NCBI GenBank assembly: GCA_947367285.1
Contig: CANBDB010000048.1
Span: 1 to 10,178 of the forward strand
DNA length: 10,178 bases
Source of the DNA: an uncultured Clostridia bacterium
GTDB lineage: Bacteria > Bacillota > Clostridia > Oscillospirales > CAG-272
Direction of reading: 5' to 3'
Below, in pieces: positions 1-7,806 of the stretch. Numbering within the stretch: the stretch's first letter is position 1; each line of letters begins with the position of its first letter. The position numbers and the translations under genes are program-made. Below the pieces are notes generated by a model that was given only the letters and a program-made list of their open reading frames with translations, did not search any database and was not told where the DNA came from.

Positions 1-107
1 GGCTTTATTATATGCAGAGCCGCCCCTGTTGCTGCACAGGTTCTGGCTATATTTCCGGTGTTTTGTGGAATTTCCGGCTCGTGAAGAACTATATTTATAT
101 TTGCCAT
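1..107 (-). CDS. trmL: tRNA (cytidine/uridine-2'-O-)-methyltransferase TrmL, N-terminal fragment (cut by window edge)
   Basis: Only the first 35 codons are in the window; the gene continues past base 1. The visible protein begins MANINIVLHEPEIPQNTGNI and continues with an ARTCAATGAALHIIK-type segment. This matches the start of the SPOUT-family TrmL/CspR enzymes, whose N-terminus reads NIVLYEPEIPxNTGNIxRxCAxTG. Known members are small cytosolic enzymes (about 155 residues) that 2'-O-methylate the wobble nucleotide 34 of certain leucine tRNAs using S-adenosylmethionine. The SAM-binding knot is C-terminal in this family and is not visible here. The ATG at 107-105 is preceded by GAGGAAA (119-113), five bases upstream, which fixes the start. 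The gene is transcribed divergently from secA with its own promoter. The family call is confident from the N-terminal motif; the exact tRNA substrate is inferred from the family. Confidence 0.88.
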   Translation of the reverse strand, partial: MANINIVLHEPEIPQNTGNIARTCAATGAALHIIK

Positions 108-112
108 TTTTA

Positions 113-119
113 TTTCCTC
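113..119 (-). promoter_or_regulatory. Ribosome binding site of trmL
   Basis: GAGGAAA on the minus strand, five bases before the trmL ATG (107-105). It supports the start of this partial gene, which is otherwise known only from its N-terminus. Confidence 0.75.
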
Positions 120-139
120 ATATTTTGATTTACCACACA

Positions 140-168
140 ATTATATAATAAAATTGTTGTTTTTTCAA
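140..168 (-). promoter_or_regulatory. Sigma-A-type promoter for trmL
   Basis: On the minus strand, TTGAAA (168-163) is followed by exactly 17 bases and a perfect TATAAT (145-140). This is a near-consensus housekeeping promoter. The expected transcription start is near 133, leaving a leader of roughly 25 bases before the trmL ATG. Imperfect arms ACAATT (137-142) and AATTGT (152-157) flank the -10 element. They could be an operator but are short and AT-rich. Confidence 0.72.
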
Positions 169-197
169 TAATAAAACAAAAAATTTACAAAAAAGTA

Positions 198-226
198 TGG
201 TAATTATTTTGCAGTTGTAGTATAAT
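198..226 (+). promoter_or_regulatory. Probable secA promoter
   Basis: A perfect TATAAT lies at 221-226, 29 bases before the secA ATG. At 17-base spacing the -35 position (198-203) reads TGGTAA, a poor match to TTGACA, so the promoter is supported mainly by its -10 box. A weaker alternative pairs TTGCAG (209-214) with GATATT (232-237). The surrounding stretch is extremely AT-rich, so chance -10 boxes are expected. No upstream leader peptide such as SecM is seen. Confidence 0.5.
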
Positions 227-245
227 AAGATGATATTTTGTTTTT

Positions 246-250
246 GGAGG
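246..250 (+). promoter_or_regulatory. Ribosome binding site of secA
   Basis: GGAGG five bases upstream of the ATG at 256. It confirms the secA start, which also matches the family N-terminus (MGLFDKIFG). Confidence 0.8.
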
Positions 251-255
251 TCTAA

Positions 256-3000
256 ATGGGACTTTTTGATAAGATCTTTGGCACTTACAGTCAAAGAGAA
301 CTTAAGAAAATAGATAAAATCGTATGTCAGGTAGAGGCTCTTGCGGACAAGTATGCTCAAATGACAGATGCTGAGCTCTCAGGAATGACACAAGTGTTCA
401 AGGAAAGACTCGCTAAGGGAGAGACATTGGATGATATACTTCCCGATGCATTTGCCGCAGTTCGCGAGGCTGCGGATCGTGTTCTTGGAAAGCGTCCTTT
501 CCGCGTACAAATTATTGGTGGTATCATTCTTCATCAGGGAAGAATTGCCGAGATGAAAACAGGTGAAGGTAAAACACTCGTTGCTACTATGCCCGCATAT
601 CTTAACGCACTTACAGGCGAGGGTGTTCATATCGTAACAGTAAACGATTATCTTGCTTGCCGTGACAGTGAAGAGATGGGTAGAGTGTATGGCTTTATGG
701 GTCTTAAGACCGGTATTGTTGTCCACGGTCAAACACCCGAACAAAAGCAAGAGGCATATGCCGCTGATATTACTTATGGTACAAATAATGAGTTCGGATT
801 TGACTATCTCCGTGATAATATGGTGGTTTATAAGCAAAACCTCTCACAGCGCGGACATGCCTTTGCCATCGTCGACGAGGTGGACTCGATTTTGATTGAT
901 GAAGCAAGAACTCCCCTTATTATTTCGGGTGCGGGTGATCCTTCAACAGACCTTTATACAAAGGCGGATACACTTGTACGAAAATTCAAAAAGCTTGTTG
1001 TTAAGGAAATAAATAACAAGGACGATAATGATGATGTTGATGCGGATTATATCGTTGACGAGAAGGCTAAGAATGCCGTGATTACTCCCGAGGGTACAAG
1101 AAAGGTAGAAAAATTCTTTGGCATAGAAAATCTCAGTGATCCTGAAAACAATGAGATAGCACATCACATCAACCAAGCAATTCGTGCTTACGGAACTATG
1201 AAGCGCGACGTTGACTACGTTGTAAACGAAAACGGCGTTATGATCGTTGACGCATTCACAGGACGCCTTATGCCAGGTAGAAGATATTCCAACGGACTTC
1301 ATCAGGCAATAGAAGCTAAGGAAAGAGTTAAGATTGAAAAGGAAAACCAAACTCTCGCCACCATTACTTTTCAAAACTATTTTAGAATGTATAAAAAGCT
1401 TTCCGGTATGACGGGTACTGCTCTCACTGAGGATGCAGAATTCCGTGAAATCTATGCTCTCGACGTTGTGGAAATCCCCACTAATAAACCGATGATAAGA
1501 GTGGATCATAATGACGTACTCTATAAAACAATCAACGGAAAATACCGTGCTATAGTTAATAAAGTTAAAGAATGTCATGCTAAGGGTCAGCCCGTTCTTG
1601 TGGGTACTGTTTCTATTGATAAATCCGAAATACTTTCCAAGCTTTTGGACAGAGAGGGTATCAAGCATAATGTTCTTAATGCGAAGCTTCATGAGAAGGA
1701 AGCCGAAATTGTAGCTCAGGCAGGCAAGCTTGGCGCAGTTACCATCTCCACCAATATGGCAGGACGTGGTACCGACATTATGCTCGGCGGAAACTCCGAA
1801 TTTATGGCTAAAAACGAAATGCGCAAGCTCGGCTTTACTGATGAGCTTATAGCTGTTTCTACCGGCACAGCAGTAGTTGAAGATGAAGAGATTATGAATG
1901 CTCGCAGAACCTTTGCTGAGCTTAATCAAAAATTCAAAAAACAAATCGAGCCTGAAGCACAAAAGGTTCGTGAGGTAGGTGGCTTGTACATTCTCGGCTC
2001 TGAGCGTCACGAATCCCGTCGAATTGATAACCAGCTTCGCGGACGTTCAGGTCGTCAGGGCGACCCCGGTGAATCCTGCTTCTTCTTGTCGCTTGAAGAC
2101 GATCTTATGCGACTTTTCGGTGGAGAGAGAATGCATCTTATCGCAAATAACCTTGGTATGAGCGACGAGGACTGCCTTGATTTCAGAGCATTTTCCAGCG
2201 TTATCGAAACATCACAAAAGAACGTAGAAGATCTCAACTTTAGAAGAAGAAAGAACGTTTTGGCTTATGATGACGTTATGAATAAGCAAAGAGAGCTTAT
2301 TTATAAGCAGCGTCAGGACGTGCTCAACGGCGTTGATATTTCCGATAAGATTGCAAATATGATTTCGGAAACCGTGTATCAAAAGGTGGCGGAATGCTAT
2401 GATCATGATACAAAGACCATTGATCTTACGAAGCTTGAGCCATACTTCTTGGTGCTTATGAGGGAAAAATATCCTCTTGCCGCTATTAGAAATCTTGCAG
2501 TTGACGGCAAGGTCGGAGATAAGGAAGTTAACGAGATCATATCCATGCTGTCCGAATGTGCCGAAGAGGTATATAAAGATAAAGAGGAAATGTTTGGAGC
2601 GGACAATATGCGCGAAATTGAACGTGCAGTTTTGCTTCGTAACGTAGACCGCAAGTGGATGGATCATATTGATGCCATGGATGATCTTAAGGGTAGCGTA
2701 GGACTTCAAAGCTATGCACAAAGAGATCCCGTTAACGAATATCGTTTCCGTGGCGCAGATATGTTTGATGAGCTTGTTGGAGATATTAGAGAAAACACGG
2801 CAAGAATGATTCTTTGCTTAACTAAAAAAGCACCCGATACTCAAAGAGTTCAGATAGCTAATCCTATTATGGCATCCGCATCAGGCGAGATTGCAAAAAA
2901 GAAAATAACCGTGGTTAAGGGAAGCAAGGTTGGAAGAAACGATCCTTGTCCTTGCGGTAGCGGTAAAAAATATAAGAACTGTTGCGGAGCAAACAGATAA
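256..3000 (+). CDS. secA: Preprotein translocase ATPase SecA
   Basis: SecA is the cytosolic and membrane-associated motor that uses ATP hydrolysis to push unfolded preproteins through SecYEG. The 914-residue protein shows the full family order. Walker A MKTGEGKT is at 100-107. The DEVD Walker B is at 207-210, within a DEVDSILIDEARTP block. The preprotein-crosslinking domain follows, and the second nucleotide-binding fold carries TNMAGRGTDIMLGG. The SERHESRRIDNQLRGRSGRQ helicase-type motif comes next, then the helical scaffold and wing domains with a KWMDHIDAMDDLK segment. A C-terminal SEC-C zinc site has Cys898, Cys900, Cys909 and Cys910, a CxCx8CC form of the CxCx8C(H/C) motif. An insert of about 55 residues after MLGG, beginning NSEFMAKNEMRKLG, resembles that of clostridial SecA proteins. 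The gene is intact, monocistronic by context, divergent from trmL and convergent with the atp operon. The usual SecA1 is meant; nothing suggests an accessory SecA2. Confidence 0.99.
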   Translation: MGLFDKIFGTYSQRELKKIDKIVCQVEALADKYAQMTDAELSGMTQVFKERLAKGETLDDILPDAFAAVREAADRVLGKRPFRVQIIGGIILHQGRIAEMKTGEGKTLVATMPAYLNALTGEGVHIVTVNDYLACRDSEEMGRVYGFMGLKTGIVVHGQTPEQKQEAYAADITYGTNNEFGFDYLRDNMVVYKQNLSQRGHAFAIVDEVDSILIDEARTPLIISGAGDPSTDLYTKADTLVRKFKKLVVKEINNKDDNDDVDADYIVDEKAKNAVITPEGTRKVEKFFGIENLSDPENNEIAHHINQAIRAYGTMKRDVDYVVNENGVMIVDAFTGRLMPGRRYSNGLHQAIEAKERVKIEKENQTLATITFQNYFRMYKKLSGMTGTALTEDAEFREIYALDVVEIPTNKPMIRVDHNDVLYKTINGKYRAIVNKVKECHAKGQPVLVGTVSIDKSEILSKLLDREGIKHNVLNAKLHEKEAEIVAQAGKLGAVTISTNMAGRGTDIMLGGNSEFMAKNEMRKLGFTDELIAVSTGTAVVEDEEIMNARRTFAELNQKFKKQIEPEAQKVREVGGLYILGSERHESRRIDNQLRGRSGRQGDPGESCFFLSLEDDLMRLFGGERMHLIANNLGMSDEDCLDFRAFSSVIETSQKNVEDLNFRRRKNVLAYDDVMNKQRELIYKQRQDVLNGVDISDKIANMISETVYQKVAECYDHDTKTIDLTKLEPYFLVLMREKYPLAAIRNLAVDGKVGDKEVNEIISMLSECAEEVYKDKEEMFGADNMREIERAVLLRNVDRKWMDHIDAMDDLKGSVGLQSYAQRDPVNEYRFRGADMFDELVGDIRENTARMILCLTKKAPDTQRVQIANPIMASASGEIAKKKITVVKGSKVGRNDPCPCGSGKKYKNCCGANR

Positions 3001-3030
3001 AAAAACGGTGGGAATTTCCCACCGTTTTTT
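3001..3030. terminator. Bidirectional intrinsic terminator shared by secA and the atp operon
   Basis: An 8-bp stem, CGGTGGGA (3006-3013) with TCCCACCG (3017-3024), encloses a 3-base loop. It is extended by A-T pairs from a flanking A run (3001-3005) and T run (3025-3030). Read rightward it ends secA with TTTTTT. Read leftward it ends the atp operon with a run of seven T on that strand. The secA stop is immediately before the hairpin, and the atpC stop codon (3031-3029) lies inside the T run. Confidence 0.92.
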
Positions 3031-3430
3031 ATTTGTATTCGCAAACTTTAATTCTTGAAATTGCTCTTTGGAGCTTTAGTTTAGCTATTTCGATAGTTTT
3101 CGAATCAGTTGATGAAGACAAGATATCTTTTGCCTTTTGCTTTGCCATTTTTGCTCTTTCGAGATCAATGTTTTCAGCGAATTCAAAGGTAATGGCAATC
3201 AAAGTTGCCGTTCCTTCGGAAATTGTGACAAATCCACCGGAAACTGATGCATATCTGTCCTTGCCGTTTTCTCTAATTCTGGCTTTTCCAATACCAAGAG
3301 TTGTAATATAATCTATATGATTAGCCAAAAACTCGATATCGCCGTCATTGGATCGAACCAATAGACTTTCAACCATTCCTTCGTAAGCTAAACCGTCAGG
3401 CGTTACTATTTGAAGATGGAACTCTTTCAT
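3029..3430 (-). CDS. atpC: F-type ATP synthase epsilon subunit
   Basis: Epsilon sits on the central stalk beside gamma, couples F1 to the c-ring and can inhibit ATP hydrolysis. The 133-residue protein has the N-terminal beta-sandwich (residues 1-84, FHLQIVTPDG, and SVSGGFVTI near 62-70) and a full two-helix C-terminal domain (about 86-130). That domain has the IDxxRA sequence I88-D89-L90-E91-R92-A93. E83, R122 and R126 are also present, and position 99 is Lys. These numbers coincide with the ATP-binding residues described for Bacillus PS3 epsilon, so nucleotide-regulated folding of the C-terminal arm is plausible. The region usually read as a GHAP-like loop is here NHIDYITTLG. The ATG follows GGGTGA (3442-3437) and lies 14 nt after the atpD stop. 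It is the last gene of the operon; its stop overlaps the terminator. Confidence 0.96.
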   Translation of the reverse strand: MKEFHLQIVTPDGLAYEGMVESLLVRSNDGDIEFLANHIDYITTLGIGKARIRENGKDRYASVSGGFVTISEGTATLIAITFEFAENIDLERAKMAKQKAKDILSSSTDSKTIEIAKLKLQRAISRIKVCEYK

Positions 3431-3444
3431 AATAAGTCACCCGA

Positions 3445-4842
3445 TTACTGCGCAAGCCCTTTAGCTTTTTCAACAGCCTCGTCAATAGTTCCGACAAAGA
3501 GGAACGCACTCTCGGGCAAATTATCGTGTTTGCCATCAAGAATCTCGCGGAAGCCGCGGATAGTTTCCTTTATGGGAACGTATTTACCTTGCATACCTGT
3601 AAACTGTTCAGCAACGGAGAAGGGCTGGGATAAGAATCTTTGAATCTTTCTAGCTCTGTTTACCACGAGCTTATCTTCTTCAGAAAGCTCTTCCATACCC
3701 ATAATTGCAATGATATCCTGAAGCTCCTTGTATCTCTGAAGCATTCTCTGAACCTCACGAGCTACCTCGTAGTGCTCAATGCCAACTACGTCAGGTGAAA
3801 GAATTCTTGAAGTTGACTCAAGAGGATCAACCGCGGGGTAGATACCAAGGGATGCGATGCTACGGGAAAGAACCGTAGTTGCATCAAGGTGCGCAAAGGT
3901 GGTTGCAGGAGCGGGGTCAGTCAAGTCATCCGCAGGCACGTAAACCGCCTGAACGGATGTGATGGAGCCACGCTTTGTGGAAGTAATTCTTTCCTGGAGC
4001 GCACCCATTTCAGTTGCAAGGGTGGGCTGATAACCAACCGCTGAAGGCATTCTTCCGAGAAGAGCTGAAACCTCGGAGCCCGCCTGTGTAAATCTGTAAA
4101 TATTGTCGATAAAGAGAAGAACGTCCTGACCCTCTTGGTCACGGAAGTACTCAGCCATAGTAAGTCCGGAAAGACCTACTCTCATTCTTGCTCCCGGAGG
4201 TTCGTTCATCTGACCGTAGACAAGTGCGGTCTTAGAGAGAACTCCTGACTCTTTCATTTCATTGTAGAGGTCGTTACCCTCTCTTGTACGCTCACCAACG
4301 CCTGTGAAAACGGAAATACCGCCGTGTTCCTTAGCAACGTTATTGATGAGCTCCATAATAAGAACTGTTTTACCAACTCCGGCACCGCCGAAAAGACCTA
4401 TCTTACCACCCTTTGTATAGGGAGCAATAAGGTCAACGACTTTAATACCGGTTTCGAGTATTTCAGTTGCGCTTTCTTGTTCAGCATAGGAGGGAGGATC
4501 TCTGTGAATGCACCATTTTTCAGCATTTTCAGGAGCAGGAAGGTTGTCAATGGGCTCACCGAGAAGATTAAATATTCTACCGAGAGTCTCTTTGCCTACA
4601 GGAACGGTAATGCCTGTGCCCGTGTAAACGGCTTCCATACCTCTTGACATACCGTCGGTAGAGGACATAGCAATACATCTTACAATGTCATCACCGAGTT
4701 GGCTTGCTACTTCACAGACTATAGTTTTACCTTCGTGCTGAATTTCGATAGCACCAAGCAAGTCGGGAAGCTGTCCGTTTTCAAATCTAATATCGAGGAC
4801 AGGTCCGATAATCTGTACAACTTTGCCGATGTTCTTTTTCAT
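3445..4842 (-). CDS. atpD: F-type ATP synthase beta subunit (catalytic)
   Basis: Beta carries the catalytic nucleotide sites of F1. The 465-residue length is typical. Visible motifs are the P-loop GGAGVGKT (152-159), GERTREGND (183-191) with the catalytic Glu near 184, and Walker B LLFIDN ending at D246. The signature PSAVGYQPTLATEMG follows at 266-280, and the DELSEED-type lever EELSEED is at 384-390. Two small departures from the common sequence are Tyr in IDNIYRF, where Phe is usual, and VYTG, where VxDTG is usual; neither touches a catalytic residue. The ATG is preceded by AAAGGAAAA about eight bases upstream. The gene is 34 nt downstream of atpG and 14 nt upstream of atpC, so it is clearly co-transcribed. 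Product identity is certain. Confidence 0.99.
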   Translation of the reverse strand: MKKNIGKVVQIIGPVLDIRFENGQLPDLLGAIEIQHEGKTIVCEVASQLGDDIVRCIAMSSTDGMSRGMEAVYTGTGITVPVGKETLGRIFNLLGEPIDNLPAPENAEKWCIHRDPPSYAEQESATEILETGIKVVDLIAPYTKGGKIGLFGGAGVGKTVLIMELINNVAKEHGGISVFTGVGERTREGNDLYNEMKESGVLSKTALVYGQMNEPPGARMRVGLSGLTMAEYFRDQEGQDVLLFIDNIYRFTQAGSEVSALLGRMPSAVGYQPTLATEMGALQERITSTKRGSITSVQAVYVPADDLTDPAPATTFAHLDATTVLSRSIASLGIYPAVDPLESTSRILSPDVVGIEHYEVAREVQRMLQRYKELQDIIAIMGMEELSEEDKLVVNRARKIQRFLSQPFSVAEQFTGMQGKYVPIKETIRGFREILDGKHDNLPESAFLFVGTIDEAVEKAKGLAQ

Positions 4843-4876
4843 CTGCTTATTTTCCTTTCAAACTGTCTGGCTGAGA

Positions 4877-5713
4877 TTAAAGTGCCTCAGCGCCGGACAC
4901 GATTTCTGTAATTTCTTGGGTAATAGCTGCTTGACGAACTCTATTATAGTGGAGCATAAGCGTGTCAATTATTTCCTCAGCATTTTTGTTAGCCGAGTTC
5001 ATTGCCATTCTTCTTGCGCCTGATTCGGAAGCAAGACTTTCGCACAGTGCGGAGTAGAGAATTCCGCCAACGTATTCTGGTACGATTTGATCGAGCATTT
5101 CGGTGGGATTGAAATCCGTTTCGAATTTGTCAACCTGAGACGTTGCAGGTTTCTCAAGGGGCAATAGTGTTTCATAAACTGCTCTTTGAGTCATCATGGA
5201 AACAAACTCGGTAAATACCAAAATCACTTCTCCAAATTCGCCGTTTTTAAAGCCGTCGGTGATTATTTTGCCAAGTGACAAAATAGGACCAACGCTTTGA
5301 TCAGCCGCCTCAGCAAACAACTCGCTATAGATATTGTAGTTTCTGTGTTTCGAATATTCTAAAGCTTTTTTGCCGATCGGCAACCAAATGGCATCTTTGT
5401 TAACACTCAATTTTTCTACCAATTTAAAGATATTTGCATTATAGCCACCTGCAAGACCGCGGTCGCCGGCAAACACTACAAAAAGTGTTTTTGATGAGTC
5501 GGAATTTTCAAACCAGGTGTTATTTTCTTCTTTAGAAAGGGAAGAAATGCTGTCAATAGCTTTTCCTAAAATTTGATAAAAGGGTCGTGTACGTTCAACA
5601 GTTTCTTTTGCACGGCGAAGCTTTGACGTTGCAACAAGCTCCATAGCTTTGGTAATTTGCATTGTGCTTTCCACACTTTTAATGCGGGCTTTGATGTCAT
5701 TCATTCCAGCCAT
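4877..5713 (-). CDS. atpG: F-type ATP synthase gamma subunit
   Basis: Gamma is the central rotor shaft that turns inside the alpha3beta3 ring. The 278-residue protein starts MAGMNDIKARIKSVESTMQ and continues with ITKAMELVATSKL, the conserved N-terminal helix. It ends with the conserved C-terminal helix containing SESGARRMAMNSANKNA and NRVRQAAITQEITEIV. The middle Rossmann-like domain includes FAGDRGLAGGYN. The frame is open further upstream to a GTG at 5722-5720. That GTG lies inside the ribosome binding site AAGGAAGTG (5728-5720), whereas the ATG at 5713-5711 is six bases downstream of it and matches the family start, so the ATG is chosen. The gap to the atpA stop is 22 nt. Confidence 0.97.
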   Translation of the reverse strand: MAGMNDIKARIKSVESTMQITKAMELVATSKLRRAKETVERTRPFYQILGKAIDSISSLSKEENNTWFENSDSSKTLFVVFAGDRGLAGGYNANIFKLVEKLSVNKDAIWLPIGKKALEYSKHRNYNIYSELFAEAADQSVGPILSLGKIITDGFKNGEFGEVILVFTEFVSMMTQRAVYETLLPLEKPATSQVDKFETDFNPTEMLDQIVPEYVGGILYSALCESLASESGARRMAMNSANKNAEEIIDTLMLHYNRVRQAAITQEITEIVSGAEAL

Positions 5714-5719
5714 GCTATA

Positions 5720-5728
5720 CACTTCCTT
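5720..5728 (-). promoter_or_regulatory. Ribosome binding site that decides the atpG start
   Basis: AAGGAAGTG on the minus strand, six bases before the ATG at 5713. A GTG in the same frame forms the last three bases of this site and so is unlikely to be the start. Confidence 0.75.
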
Positions 5729-5735
5729 TCATAGA

Positions 5736-7244
5736 TTATTTGTTAAATTTGTCCTTTACAGAGAGGATTGCTTCTTTAAGCTCTTCTGTATTTTCGGGTG
5801 AGAGCTCACCTGTTTCTCTGATGGACTGGAGAAGATTTCCCTTAACGGCAATAAGATATTCAAAGAGCTCTTCTTCAAAACGGTGAATATCTTCAACGGG
5901 AATTTCTCTGAGCATATTGTTTACAACTGCGTAAATAATAGCCACTTGAAGCTCAACCGCAATGGGAGAATTTCTATTTTGCTTCAATACTTCAACTATT
6001 CTCGCACCTTGTTCAAGTCTTGCTTTTGTATCGGCATCAAGATCTGATCCAAACTGAGCAAAGCCTTGAAGCTCACGATATTGTGAATAGAGGAGCTTGA
6101 GTGTACCTGAAACTTTCTTCATTGCCTTAATTTGCGCATTACCGCCAACTCGAGAAACGGAAATACCGGGGTTAACCGCAGGTCTAACGCCTGAGTGGAA
6201 CAATTCGGACTCAAGGAATATCTGTCCGTCGGTAATAGAAATTACGTTTGTAGGGATATATGCGGAAACGTCGCCTGCCTGTGTCTCAATGATGGGAAGA
6301 GCAGTGAGAGAACCGCCACCGTATTCGGGAGCAAGTCTTGCAGCTCTTTCAAGAAGTCTTGAGTGGAGATAGAAAACGTCACCGGGATATGCTTCACGTC
6401 CGGGAGGACGACGAATAAGCAAGGAAAGTGCTCTATAAGCCACCGCATGCTTGGAAAGGTCGTCATAAATAATGAGAACGTCCTTACCCTTGTCCATAAA
6501 GTATTCACCCATTGTACAACCTGAATAGGGAGCGATATACTGAAGGGGAGCGGGGTCACTGGCATTAGCTGAAACTACGATAGTGTAGTCCATAGCGCCT
6601 GCGCGATAAAGCGTATCTACAACTGAAGTTACCGTGGACTGTTTTTGTCCTATAGCAACGTAAATGCAAATAACGCCATTGCCTTTTTGATTGATAATTG
6701 TATCAGTGGCAATTACAGTCTTACCGGTCTGTCTGTCACCAATAATAAGCTCTCTTTGACCACGTCCGATGGGGATCATGGAGTCGATTGCTTTAATACC
6801 GGTTTGAAGGGGAACTGAAACTGACTTTCTTTCAATGATACCGTAAGCACGTCTTTCAATGGGATTATACTGTGTAAGATTAATAGGTCCTTTGCCATCA
6901 ATAGGCTGACCTAATGCGTTAACTACTCTACCGATAAGCTCGTCGCCAACGGGAACGGATACTACGCGTCCCGTTCTTTTAACGATGCTGCCCTCAGTGA
7001 TACCTATGTCGCTACCCAAGAGTACGCAGCTAACAAAGGTTTCTTCCAAGTTAAGCGCCATACCAAAGGAACCATTGGCAAACTCAAGAAGCTCGTTTGC
7101 CTTACACTTATCAAGCCCGTGAACCTTAGCAATACCGTCACCTACGGAAATAACGTAGCCAATTTCGTCCTGCTGAGTTTTGGACTCATAATGACGAATT
7201 TGTTCTTTTATGATTTTTGAAATATCATCTATTTTTGATTGCAT
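5736..7244 (-). CDS. atpA: F-type ATP synthase alpha subunit
   Basis: Alpha forms the non-catalytic nucleotide sites of F1 and supplies the arginine finger to beta. The 502-residue length is standard. The N-terminal helix (1-20) binds delta. The P-loop GDRQTGKT is at 169-176, Walker B VLIIYDDLSKHAVAYR around 256-271, and the RRPPGREAYPGDVFYLHSRL block around 278-297. The segment ISVSRVGGNAQ holds R365, equivalent to the catalytic Arg finger. All key residues are present. The ATG at 7244 has a modest GGTGA four bases upstream. The gene starts 15 nt after the atpH stop. Product identity is certain. Confidence 0.99.
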   Translation of the reverse strand: MQSKIDDISKIIKEQIRHYESKTQQDEIGYVISVGDGIAKVHGLDKCKANELLEFANGSFGMALNLEETFVSCVLLGSDIGITEGSIVKRTGRVVSVPVGDELIGRVVNALGQPIDGKGPINLTQYNPIERRAYGIIERKSVSVPLQTGIKAIDSMIPIGRGQRELIIGDRQTGKTVIATDTIINQKGNGVICIYVAIGQKQSTVTSVVDTLYRAGAMDYTIVVSANASDPAPLQYIAPYSGCTMGEYFMDKGKDVLIIYDDLSKHAVAYRALSLLIRRPPGREAYPGDVFYLHSRLLERAARLAPEYGGGSLTALPIIETQAGDVSAYIPTNVISITDGQIFLESELFHSGVRPAVNPGISVSRVGGNAQIKAMKKVSGTLKLLYSQYRELQGFAQFGSDLDADTKARLEQGARIVEVLKQNRNSPIAVELQVAIIYAVVNNMLREIPVEDIHRFEEELFEYLIAVKGNLLQSIRETGELSPENTEELKEAILSVKDKFNK

Positions 7245-7259
7245 TTTTTCACCAACTTT

Positions 7260-7805
7260 TTATATTACTAAATCTTTGAGACTCTTATCAAATTTATCAA
7301 GCTTGGTTTTGATAGAGCTGTCTATTTGCTGGCCCAAATATCTAAGCTTCATACCTCCGAGAATAGATGGGTCAATGGTGTTATTTACTATAATTTTTTT
7401 GCCCGTTAAATCTTCAAGCTTAACGGTAAGCTTGTTGATTTGCTCGGTGGTCAAAGGAATAATTGAAATTGCCTCGACCCTCTCGATTCCGCGCGAAACG
7501 TCATAAGACATCATATAAGAATCTTTGATCTTATGTATGAGGTATGCCGATCTGCGTTCGGAAAGAATTTTGAACAAATTAACAAGATTTCTACTTAATT
7601 TACCAAATGCCTTTTCGATCATTTCGATTCTTTCCTCGCGGGAAAGGGCAGGCGTATCAAGTAGCTGAAGAAATTCGGGATTGTTTTGAATTGCGGTGCA
7701 AAGAAGCTCAAAATCCTCTTTGACTTGCTCGGTTTCACCAAGCTCCTCTGTGAGCATAAAAAGTCCGTCACCGTAATTCTTAGCGTCACGATCAATGTAC
7801 ATCAT
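7260..7805 (-). CDS. atpH: F-type ATP synthase delta subunit (OSCP family)
   Basis: Delta joins the top of F1 to the b stalk and is part of the stator. The 181-residue protein is helical at its N-terminus (DRDAKNYGDGLFMLTEEL, about 5-22). It ends with the conserved OSCP signature DPSILGGMKLRYLGQQID at 145-162. Delta sequences are poorly conserved, but this signature and the position between atpF and atpA make the call secure. The frame extends upstream to a TTG at 7817, but GGTGA (7815-7811) overlaps that codon. The ATG at 7805 or the adjacent ATG at 7802 fits the site better (spacing five or eight bases). With 7805 the start is one base after the atpF stop, suggesting translational coupling. 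Confidence 0.93.
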   Translation of the reverse strand: MMYIDRDAKNYGDGLFMLTEELGETEQVKEDFELLCTAIQNNPEFLQLLDTPALSREERIEMIEKAFGKLSRNLVNLFKILSERRSAYLIHKIKDSYMMSYDVSRGIERVEAISIIPLTTEQINKLTVKLEDLTGKKIIVNNTIDPSILGGMKLRYLGQQIDSSIKTKLDKFDKSLKDLVI

Positions 7806-7806
7806 A

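Noticed and set aside
130..360. A 76-codon minus-strand frame across the secA start and promoter region
   Set aside because: It overlaps the secA 5' end and the trmL promoter, and its protein is dominated by AT-rich codons (I, L, F, Y, K). It looks like a by-product of base composition.
943..2010. A 355-codon open frame on the minus strand inside secA
   Set aside because: It lies fully antisense to secA, its translation resembles no family I know (many Ile/Asn/Ser/Cys runs), and it has no convincing ribosome site. Codon bias of secA explains its openness.
2212..2721. A second long antisense frame in secA
   Set aside because: Low-complexity hydrophobic translation typical of a reverse-strand shadow; no start signal.
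4843..4876. The 34-nt atpG-atpD spacer as a regulatory or processing site
   Set aside because: No hairpin or repeat is visible; it contains only an ordinary ribosome binding site.
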